Assembly: GCA_023301665.1 (NCBI GenBank)
Contig: JALZUL010000299.1
Span: forward strand, 1-5,178
DNA: 5,178 bases
Origin: Ascidiaceihabitans sp.
GTDB taxonomy: Bacteria; Pseudomonadota; Alphaproteobacteria; Rhodobacterales; Rhodobacteraceae
Reading direction: 5' to 3'
Positions 1 through 5,178 of this stretch are shown in pieces (the first letter of the stretch is position 1; every line of letters begins with the position of its first letter). A model generated the notes under the pieces. It had not been told where the DNA came from. It saw only the letters and a list, made by a program, of their open reading frames with translations, and ran no database searches. The translations under genes and the position numbers were made by a program.

Positions 1-1
1 G

Positions 2-46
2 GAGCTGAAGCTGCATGATATTGAACGATTGTTTGGACGGACATGA
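2..46 (+). CDS. C-terminal end of an unidentified upstream protein (partial)
   Basis: Reading from base 2, this is the only plus-strand frame that stays open from the window edge. It encodes ELKLHDIERLFGRT and ends in TGA at 44-46. That stop overlaps the ATG of the rmuC-like gene at 43-45 (ATGA), the typical arrangement of translationally coupled genes in one operon. The piece is too short to identify the protein. The overlap is the main support for it being a real gene end rather than a chance open frame. Confidence 0.5.
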   Translation, partial: ELKLHDIERLFGRT

Positions 47-1281
47 TTGAGATTTCAGGACAGACCTATGCATTGGGGGATCCATTGGTGATTGCTGCAC
101 TGATTGCGATTTTAGTCGTCATCTTGATTGTCGTTTTATTGATTTTCGCAGTGCGTGCCGCTGGACGCTCTGCAGCAGCAACCGCGCCACTTGCGCAGCA
201 AATGGGGGTTCTAGGGCAACACGTTCAGCAACTCAGCTTAGGACAGGCGACTTTGCAGGGTGGCCTGCAAACGGTGTCGGATACGCAGGTAAACGCGCAA
301 GCTCAGATCACCCAAACCATGGAGGCTAGATTGGGCGCGGTTCAGCAGCAGATGCAAGACCGTTTGGCTGAGAATGCAATGCGATCTCAGCACGCGATGA
401 CCGAGATGCAGGAACGGATGAAAGAAACGCTTCATGGGTCTTCTAAACAAACCACGGTGAGCTTGACCCAACTGCAAGAACGTCTGGCGTCCATCGATAA
501 GGCCCAAGACAACATTACCAAGCTTTCGGGTGATGTTCTGTCCTTGCAAGACATTTTGAGCAACAAACAAACCCGCGGTGCCTTTGGGGAAATTCAACTG
601 ACTGACATTGTTGGGAAAGCCCTGCCAAAAGATAGCTTTCAGCTGCAAGCTACTCTAAGCAACGGCAAACGTGCCGACTGTTTGATCGCTTTGCCTAACC
701 CTCCGGGACCGATTGTGATCGACAGTAAATTCCCACTCGAAGCCTATGAAGCAATGCGCCGCGCCAAGACCGATTGGGAGGTCAATGAGGCCGCCAAGGC
801 GATGCGCGTTTCGGTGAAGAAGCACATCAAGGATATCAGCGAAAAATACATCATCGAGGGTGAGACCGCCGATGGTGCGTTAATGTTTTTACCCTCTGAA
901 GCGGTTTACGCGGAGCTACACGCGAATTTCCCAGAGCTGGTGCGCGAAGGGTTCGATCAACGGGTTTGGATCGTTTCGCCGACAACTTGCATGGCGACCT
1001 TGAATACGATGCGGGCCATTTTGAAAGATGCGCGGATGCGTGAGCAAGCGGGGGCAATTCGCACAACGTTGAAAAGCTTGCACCGCGATGTTGAGTTGGT
1101 TGTTGAGCGGGTCGATAAGCTGAACACGCACTTTGGTCAGGCGCGCAAAGATTTAGACGGTATCAACACCGCAGCAGAGCGGGCAGGAAAACGTGCGGCC
1201 CGATTGGACAACTTTGATTTCGAGGAACTGACACAAGAGGAACAGGCCAATGTTGTTCCCCTTGCAAAGCCTGAAAGTTAA
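43..1281 (+). CDS. rmuC: RmuC-family DNA recombination protein
   Basis: RmuC-family proteins are linked to limiting DNA rearrangement at inverted repeats in E. coli; their core resembles nuclease folds, but the biochemical activity is poorly defined. The 412-residue protein has the usual plan. A single hydrophobic segment at about residues 15-37 is probably a membrane anchor. A long Gln-, Met- and Ala-rich region at about 50-170 is probably a coiled coil, and the RmuC core covers about 175-385. Core hallmarks seen are GAFGE at 179-183, DSKFP at 227-231 and FLPSEAVY at 282-289. GGACGG at 35-40 lies just ahead of the ATG and could serve as the ribosome site. The start overlaps the stop of the preceding reading frame, suggesting an operon with it. 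The C-terminus ends tail to tail with the PEP-mutase-like gene. Family assignment is firm; function in this organism is inferred. Confidence 0.93.
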   Translation: MIEISGQTYALGDPLVIAALIAILVVILIVVLLIFAVRAAGRSAAATAPLAQQMGVLGQHVQQLSLGQATLQGGLQTVSDTQVNAQAQITQTMEARLGAVQQQMQDRLAENAMRSQHAMTEMQERMKETLHGSSKQTTVSLTQLQERLASIDKAQDNITKLSGDVLSLQDILSNKQTRGAFGEIQLTDIVGKALPKDSFQLQATLSNGKRADCLIALPNPPGPIVIDSKFPLEAYEAMRRAKTDWEVNEAAKAMRVSVKKHIKDISEKYIIEGETADGALMFLPSEAVYAELHANFPELVREGFDQRVWIVSPTTCMATLNTMRAILKDARMREQAGAIRTTLKSLHRDVELVVERVDKLNTHFGQARKDLDGINTAAERAGKRAARLDNFDFEELTQEEQANVVPLAKPES

Positions 1282-2006
1282 ATTGCGCGAGCATGCTCCG
1301 ACAAGGATTTCATCAACTGAATGTAGGGGCGTGGGCCGTGGCTAATACGGGCGACGCCCAGTGCCGCCAGTTCTGAGATCGGCGTGTCGCTCATGCGCAT
1401 AATGTTGACGGGCAATGGCGAACGATTGCAAACGACTTCGATCAGATTGGGTGCCTCAAGGCCGGGTACAAAGAGACCGTCAGCGCCGCTATCTGCGTAG
1501 GCTTTGGCCCGTTTAACAAGTTCATCAATACGCTCGGCTTGTACGTCGGGTTTTGAACCATCAAACATCAAATCGCACCGGGCATTGATAAAGAGCTCTT
1601 GGCTCGTCTTGCGCAAAACCTCGATCCTCGCACATTGATCCTGTGTACTGCGAAGGCCAGACTTACCGATAAGGCGATCCTCAAAGTTCACGCCGACGAT
1701 GTTTTGACCTATCAATCTGTCGATGTTGGTTTGTAGGGTCGCTAAATCGTCGGCGTATCCGGTCTCGAAATCTACAGTCACAGGCAGGTCAACTGCCTGT
1801 GTGATTTGCGCGACTGTTTGGACGACATGACTAAACGGCATTTCTTCACCGTCATCGTAACCTTGTGCCTTTGCCATTGCCCAGCTGCCAGTCCCGATTG
1901 CTGCCGGTTTGGTATTGGCGATTGTAACAGCGCTGCCTGCATCCCAGATGTTGTAAAGCACTAAGGGCGCGCCGGGAATGTGGAGGTTTTTAAAATTGTT
2001 GCTCAT
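1278..2006 (-). CDS. Isocitrate lyase/PEP mutase superfamily protein
   Basis: This 242-residue protein belongs to the PEP mutase/isocitrate lyase superfamily, TIM-barrel enzymes that make or break C-C or P-C bonds next to a carboxylate, using Mg2+. Recognisable features are LYNIWDAGSA at 17-26, the metal-binding stretch VDFETGY at 78-84, GVNFEDR at 105-111 and INARCD at 140-145. After NFEDR the chain reads LIGKSG, and the KKCGH motif with the catalytic cysteine of isocitrate and methylisocitrate lyases is absent. It is therefore unlikely to be either lyase; the substrate is unknown, with oxaloacetate-type decarboxylation or carboxyphosphonate-type chemistry as family precedents. Its ATG overlaps the ada stop by 4 bases (ATGA), and AAAGG at 2015-2019 lies 8 bases upstream within the end of ada, so translation is probably coupled. 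The stop shares a TTAA with the stop of convergent rmuC. Confidence 0.88.
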   Translation of the reverse strand: MSNNFKNLHIPGAPLVLYNIWDAGSAVTIANTKPAAIGTGSWAMAKAQGYDDGEEMPFSHVVQTVAQITQAVDLPVTVDFETGYADDLATLQTNIDRLIGQNIVGVNFEDRLIGKSGLRSTQDQCARIEVLRKTSQELFINARCDLMFDGSKPDVQAERIDELVKRAKAYADSGADGLFVPGLEAPNLIEVVCNRSPLPVNIMRMSDTPISELAALGVARISHGPRPYIQLMKSLSEHARAI

Positions 2007-3061
2007 TTGTATTGCCTTTCAAGTTCAATCAATTTGCGTTTGCGCCAAAGACCACCACCATAACCGGTGAGGTCCCCGTTCGTGCCGATGATACGATGGC
2101 ACGGGATCAGGATGGCGATTTGATTTGTTCCATTGGCGCGAGCGACAGCGCGAGTGGCGTTGGGGCGGTCCAGTTGTTGGGCGAGTTCGGCATAAGATTG
2201 GGTCTGGCCCGCAGGTATTTTGCGCAATGTTTCCCAGACAGATTTCGTGAATGAGGTCCCGTGTAGAGCAAGTGGGGTTTCGAATGATTTATGAGTTCCG
2301 GCATAATAAGCCAGTAGCTCTGCCTTTGCCTGTTCGAGGGGGGCCGTCGTGCCCAGTCCAATTCCGCGTCCAATTCCGCCAGCGCTTTGTTGCAGACGCT
2401 TCAGCTCGGTTGGTAGTGCTTTGCGGTCTGCAAATTCGAGCAGATGGAGATGCGTATTATCAGCGACTGCGATCATGGGACCCAAAGTGGTTTGAAACCA
2501 ATCGGCTTTAAGTATGGCATTTTGCGAAAATGAATTTGGATTTACGCCGGTCATTTTTGCGAAAGCGGTTCGAAAGGCAGACGCACTTTCAAAACCGGCA
2601 TCTAGCTGTGCATCAATGACTTGCCCACCGCGTGACAGCGTTGTGAAGCCTGCTTGCAGTCGACGGGCGCGAGCAAGTTCAAGAAAGGTGGTTCCAAACG
2701 TACGCTTGAATGCGCGCCTGATGGTAGAGGGGTCATACCCTAATTTGGTGATTTGGGACTGGGTCCAGCGGTGGGTTGGGTTTGCGTCCAATCGTGTCAA
2801 CAGATCTTGGACCGACGGATCGTCAGGGCTTAGTGCATGTATAGGGTGACATCGTTTACACGGACGAAACCCTGCATCGATACAAGCGGTTGGTGTTTGG
2901 TAGAAAGTGCAATTCGCAAATTTTGGTTTTCTGGCCGGACAGGTTAGACGGCAAAATACACCGGTTGACCGCACTCCGACAAAAACCAATCCATCAAAAG
3001 CAGGATCTCGATTTAAGAGCGCGTTGTAGAGGGTGTCGTCATCGGGCAGATCAAACAGCAT
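2003..3061 (-). CDS. ada: Ada: bifunctional regulator and O6-methylguanine-DNA methyltransferase
   Basis: Ada repairs alkylated DNA by transferring methyl groups to its own cysteines; methylation of the N-terminal domain turns it into an activator of the adaptive response. From the ATG at 3061 the protein has 352 residues, close to the 354 of E. coli Ada. The N-terminal zinc/methylphosphotriester domain (about 1-75) has the four cysteines C37, C41, C68 and C71 in FCRLTC and RPCKRC. An AraC-type helix-turn-helix region spans about 83-180. The C-terminal methyltransferase domain spans about 187-352, with PCHR at 320-323 and acceptor C321, the same number as in E. coli. A TTG two codons upstream (3067) would also be in frame; neither start has a clear Shine-Dalgarno sequence. 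No obvious Ada box was seen in the 85 bases upstream. A 12-base tandem repeat adds a glycine-rich stretch at about residues 228-237. All key residues are present, so the protein should be functional. Confidence 0.95.
   Translation of the reverse strand: MLFDLPDDDTLYNALLNRDPAFDGLVFVGVRSTGVFCRLTCPARKPKFANCTFYQTPTACIDAGFRPCKRCHPIHALSPDDPSVQDLLTRLDANPTHRWTQSQITKLGYDPSTIRRAFKRTFGTTFLELARARRLQAGFTTLSRGGQVIDAQLDAGFESASAFRTAFAKMTGVNPNSFSQNAILKADWFQTTLGPMIAVADNTHLHLLEFADRKALPTELKRLQQSAGGIGRGIGLGTTAPLEQAKAELLAYYAGTHKSFETPLALHGTSFTKSVWETLRKIPAGQTQSYAELAQQLDRPNATRAVARANGTNQIAILIPCHRIIGTNGDLTGYGGGLWRKRKLIELERQYK
2357..2380. repeat. 12-bp tandem direct repeat inside ada
   Basis: TCCAATTCCGCG at 2357-2368 is followed at once by TCCAATTCCGCC at 2369-2380, matching at 11 of 12 positions. 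The unit is a multiple of three and keeps the ada frame, giving the repetitive protein stretch GGIGRGIGLG (about residues 228-237). This lies in the variable N-terminal part of the methyltransferase domain, before the conserved core. It looks like a small in-frame duplication, probably tolerated because it falls in a loop. Confidence 0.75.
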
Positions 3062-3146
3062 GGGCAAAGCATAGCAATAAGCTGATATGTTTGCCGACTG
3101 AAAACGGGCGTCTATTCAGATTTAAAGAGCCGTTGTTGGCAATTCT

Positions 3147-3815
3147 CTAAATCCGAATGATCTTTTGCATGATCCGAGGGAAGAAACCCTTGAAGCGCAA
3201 CGGAGCGTCAGTCACCGCAAGGCATATGCAATCTTCATGAATGTCGGCGACAGGGGTGTGTTCTAAGTCGCTGTCTGCAATCTCGACATCACCGCGCGTG
3301 AAATAGTCTTCATCGTCCTGAAAGGCACCTTGCAAGACAAGGGTCATCTCAAGGCCGTTGTGACCATGATCGGGCATCGCTGACCCTGCAGGGATCGACA
3401 AAAGCCGTGCGCTTGCGTGTCGTGACGTGGCTAGGATTGCTTGTTTCACACCCATCCCAATTGGACGCCATTTAATCGCGTCCAGGTCACCGCCGACGTA
3501 ATCCTGTAGTGGGCTCGGGAGGACACCGACAGGTCTAACCGTCTTTGTGGGTTCGGTGAGCGGCGCGTCTGAGAGCGCTGCCATCGCCGCGGCAAGGCTG
3601 CCCTCGCTCATAGGAGCAATATCGGTTCGTATGTCCTCGACCAAGGCCCCGCCTAGGGCGTCGCAGGCTTGTAATTGAGCGCGACAAGTGTCGCAAAGCG
3701 AAATATGCGTTGCGACCAAAAGGTTAAATGCCTCGGGAAGGGACCCGGCTGAATAAGCCAAAAGGATTTCGTCCGAGAGGTGATGTTTGATATCTGTTCT
3801 CATAGTACCATTCAT
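3147..3815 (-). CDS. chrR: ChrR-family zinc-binding cupin anti-sigma factor
   Basis: ChrR proteins bind and block their partner group IV sigma factor in the cytoplasm and release it when singlet oxygen or related oxidants are present. The 222-residue product has both expected domains. The N-terminal zinc anti-sigma domain (about 1-85) carries H12, H37, C41 and C44, the H...HxxxCxxC set. The C-terminal cupin-like domain (about 105-205) carries H150, H152, E156 and H186, a second metal site. These match the R. sphaeroides ChrR ligands as I remember them, with constant offsets of 6 and 9 residues. C196 and C198 (CIC) are also conserved. The ATG at 3815 overlaps the sigma-factor stop (ATGA), and CAGG lies a few bases upstream within the sigma gene; a second in-frame ATG at 3803 lacks a ribosome site. 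Co-transcription with rpoE is very likely, giving balanced production of both partners. Confidence 0.95.
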   Translation of the reverse strand: MNGTMRTDIKHHLSDEILLAYSAGSLPEAFNLLVATHISLCDTCRAQLQACDALGGALVEDIRTDIAPMSEGSLAAAMAALSDAPLTEPTKTVRPVGVLPSPLQDYVGGDLDAIKWRPIGMGVKQAILATSRHASARLLSIPAGSAMPDHGHNGLEMTLVLQGAFQDDEDYFTRGDVEIADSDLEHTPVADIHEDCICLAVTDAPLRFKGFFPRIMQKIIRI

Positions 3816-4357
3816 TTCATTACCTGACGCAACCGTTCGAGGGCTAACCTAATACGCGATTTGATCGTGCCTAGGGGCAGGCCCGTTTCTTTGGCGATCT
3901 CGCTATGCGACAGATCGCCAAAGTAGGCTTGTTCGATCAAGGTGCGCTGGGCCTGTGGAAGTGTGGTTAGGGCTTTGCTTAAAATTTGGGTTTCTTCTTG
4001 AAACGCTAAAACATCTGCTTGATCTGGTTCTTCTTGGGGACCCCAATTCAGATCTTCTGGTTCAGGGCGACGTTGCTTGCGCAGGACGTCGATCCGTTTG
4101 TTGCGCGCGATTGTGAACACCCATGTGGCCACTGAAGCGCGAGACGGATCAAACAGATGGGCCTTGTGCCACAGCGTGATCATCACCTCTTGAGCGCATT
4201 CTTCTGCTGTTGTGCTGTCCGCACCAGACTTGATCAGGAAGCCTTTTACACGAGGTGCAAAATGAGCATAGAGCTCGGAAAATGCTGTCTTGTCGCGATT
4301 GTCGCGAATGCGATGTACATGCGTTATCCAGAGGGTTCGTTTTTTGTTATCTGTCAC
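3812..4357 (-). CDS. rpoE: RpoE-type ECF sigma factor (ECF11-like, ChrR-controlled)
   Basis: This group IV sigma factor should direct RNA polymerase to photooxidative-stress promoters when released by ChrR. From the GTG at 4357 it has 181 residues. Sigma region 2 spans about 25-100, with EECAQEVM and the -10-recognition segment ending in ARNKRIDVLRKQRR. Region 4 spans about 131-181, with the helix-turn-helix LSHSEIAKETGLPLGTIKSRI. The frame stays open up to an ATG at 4450, with another ATG at 4381 that has AGGGA 11 bases upstream. I prefer 4357 because the protein from there lines up, as I recall it, with R. sphaeroides RpoE from its first residue (VTDNKKRT versus MTDKSDRT), and because the predicted promoter places the transcript start near 4450. 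No good ribosome site precedes the GTG, so 4381 remains possible. The stop overlaps the chrR start. Confidence 0.93.
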   Translation of the reverse strand: MTDNKKRTLWITHVHRIRDNRDKTAFSELYAHFAPRVKGFLIKSGADSTTAEECAQEVMITLWHKAHLFDPSRASVATWVFTIARNKRIDVLRKQRRPEPEDLNWGPQEEPDQADVLAFQEETQILSKALTTLPQAQRTLIEQAYFGDLSHSEIAKETGLPLGTIKSRIRLALERLRQVMK

Positions 4358-4458
4358 GCGTGGTATTTTCACAGCGCCCATTTCAAGTGCTGTCCCTAAT
4401 ATTTGACCCGGAGTATCTACCGGTATGGCTGTATCAAAACCCGCTAACATATCAAGTG

Positions 4459-4484
4459 TACGCTTTGGTTTGTGCTTCGGATCA
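4459..4484 (-). promoter_or_regulatory. Predicted RpoE-dependent promoter of rpoE-chrR
   Basis: On the minus strand TGATCC (4484 to 4479) is followed after 16 bases by CGTA (4462 to 4459). TGATCC is the -35 element I recall for RpoE of R. sphaeroides, and CGTA is a -10 core seen with ECF sigma factors of this type. Transcription would begin near 4450, leaving a leader of about 90 bases before the GTG at 4357. The position suits autoregulation of the sigma/anti-sigma operon. This is a motif match only. Confidence 0.65.
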
Positions 4485-4502
4485 TTTTAATCTGTAACTT
4501 TG

Positions 4503-4528
4503 ACATCCGTTTTGAAAGCCGCGGCGTA
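4503..4528 (+). promoter_or_regulatory. Predicted RpoE-dependent promoter of the divergent FAD oxidoreductase
   Basis: ACATCC (4503-4508), 16 bases, then CGTA (4525-4528) repeats the layout of the opposite-strand rpoE promoter; both sites share ATCCG, 15 bases and CGTA. The -35 element departs from TGATCC at its first two bases. Transcription would start about 30 bases ahead of the ATG at 4567. A TTGACA also lies at 4500-4505, but its best -10 candidates are 19-21 bases away, too far for a good housekeeping promoter. CGTATACG at 4525-4532 is an 8-base palindrome. Confidence 0.5.
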
Positions 4529-4566
4529 TACGTTTTGAGTAACAGACTTCTAGGATATCAAATTCT

Positions 4567-5178
4567 ATGCCTTTTGAACAACCGCACGACGCCGCAAACA
4601 ATACCAAGGCCCAGAAAGTCGCTATCGTTGGTGGTGGTATTTCCGGGATGGGTGCCGCCTATCGGTTGGGGCACGACATGCAGGTCACGTTGTTCGAGGC
4701 CGAAGATCGGTTAGGGGGGCATGCACGTACAAAAATCGCGGGCAAGCATGGTGATCAACCGGTTGATACTGGGTTTATCGTTTTCAATTATGCGAATTAC
4801 CCGAAAATGACCGCGCTGTTTGATGAGTTAAATGTGCCGGTTGTGAAATCGAACATGAGCTTTGGCGCGTCAATCGGTGGTGGGCGTTTGGAATATGGCC
4901 TATCCAATCTCGATGCGTTGTTTGCTCAACGCAAGAATGCGTTGAATCCCAAGTTTCTTGGCATGGTGCGTGACATTTTTCGGTTTAACAAAAATGCACT
5001 AAAGTTGTCGCAAGACCCAAGCCTGACAACTGCGGAATTCTTGGAAAAACTCGGGACGGGTGATTGGTTTCGCGATTTTTACCTTTTGCCATTGTCCGGC
5101 GCGATTTGGTCAACACCGACCCAAAAAATAATGGATTTTCCGGCGAAAGCGATGATCCAGTTTTTTGAAAACCATGCC
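4567..5178 (+). CDS. FAD/NAD(P)-binding amine-oxidase-like oxidoreductase (5' part)
   Basis: The ATG at 4567 opens a frame that stays clear of stops to the window end, giving the first 204 residues of a protein that should be about twice as long. The N-terminus has a dinucleotide-binding fold: VAIVGGGISG at 18-27, the ribose-binding acidic residue E44 in LFEAEDR, and RLGGHA at 48-53. VDTGFIVFN at about 66-74 is typical of the predicted NAD/FAD-binding proteins grouped as COG2907. AGGA at 4552-4555 lies 11 bases upstream of the start. The gene is divergent from rpoE, as I recall for RSP_1091 of R. sphaeroides, an RpoE target in an operon tied to modified (furan-containing) membrane fatty acids. 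By that analogy it may be a flavin desaturase acting on methylated unsaturated acyl chains, but this is inference. The end is cut by the window, not by a mutation. Confidence 0.9.
   Translation, partial: MPFEQPHDAANNTKAQKVAIVGGGISGMGAAYRLGHDMQVTLFEAEDRLGGHARTKIAGKHGDQPVDTGFIVFNYANYPKMTALFDELNVPVVKSNMSFGASIGGGRLEYGLSNLDALFAQRKNALNPKFLGMVRDIFRFNKNALKLSQDPSLTTAEFLEKLGTGDWFRDFYLLPLSGAIWSTPTQKIMDFPAKAMIQFFENHA

Noticed and set aside
238..648. 136-codon open frame on the minus strand inside rmuC
   Set aside because: It lies fully within a well-supported gene, has no recognisable motifs, and its composition fits a shadow of the rmuC coding sequence.
1289..1298. Palindrome GAGCATGCTC near the rmuC end
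   Set aside because: It lies in the coding end of the minus-strand gene, leaves only a 3-bp stem once a loop is allowed, and has no T run.
2514..2849. 111-codon plus-strand frame opposite ada
   Set aside because: It is antisense to the conserved AraC and zinc-domain coding sequence and shows no recognisable motif.
3115..3146. Possible terminator hairpin just after chrR (GCC AACAAC GGC with flanking AGA/TCT)
   Set aside because: Only a 3-bp core stem with a bulge and a short T run; too weak to call a terminator.
3170..3175. Plus-strand TGATCC inside chrR
   Set aside because: No CGTA follows at about 16 bases, and no plus-strand gene starts downstream.
4406..4424. Hairpin in the rpoE leader with CCGG arms around an 8-base loop
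   Set aside because: Stem of about 5 bp with one bulged base; it could arise by chance and has no known riboswitch features.
4500..4532. Housekeeping promoter with TTGACA at 4500 and TATACG at 4527
   Set aside because: The spacing is 21 bases, well beyond the usual 16-18; the ECF-type reading fits better.
4472..4714. 80-codon plus-strand frame across the divergent spacer
   Set aside because: It overlaps the flavoenzyme start in another frame and covers both promoter sites; no motif or ribosome site supports it.

Overview
The window looks like chromosomal DNA of an alphaproteobacterium of the Rhodobacteraceae, most likely a marine Roseobacter-group species with only moderate GC (roughly half, judged by eye). 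The main reason is a sigma-factor/anti-sigma pair on the minus strand that I recognise as close to RpoE-ChrR of Rhodobacter sphaeroides, the system that responds to singlet oxygen. A flavin amine-oxidase-like gene is divergent from it, the same arrangement I recall from that organism. No RNA genes, mobile elements, CRISPR arrays or prophage remnants were seen. Coding density is very high and no gene-free stretch exceeds about 210 bases.

Layout. Bases 2-46 (+) are the last 14 codons of an unidentified upstream gene, whose stop overlaps the start of rmuC (43-1281, +), a membrane-anchored RmuC-family protein. rmuC meets the next gene tail to tail, and both stops lie in one TTAA at 1278-1281. Four genes then run on the minus strand, in transcription order: rpoE-like ECF sigma factor (start about 4357, stop 3812), chrR-like zinc anti-sigma factor (3815-3147), ada (3061-2003) and a PEP mutase/isocitrate lyase superfamily enzyme (2006-1278). 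rpoE/chrR and ada/PEP-mutase each overlap by 4 bases (ATGA), and about 85 bases separate chrR from ada. On the plus strand, 4567-5178 is the first 204 codons of an FAD-dependent oxidoreductase that runs off the window.

How it may work together. The 209-base divergent spacer carries two promoter-like sites, one per strand, that share ATCCG, 15 bases, then CGTA. The minus-strand site has the full TGATCC that I recall as the RpoE -35 element of R. sphaeroides. I infer that the sigma factor drives its own operon and the divergent flavoenzyme gene, and that ChrR holds it inactive until singlet oxygen or a related oxidant appears. The collinear ada and PEP-mutase genes raise the possibility that O6-alkylguanine repair is partly placed under this photooxidative-stress operon. 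That link is an inference from gene order only.
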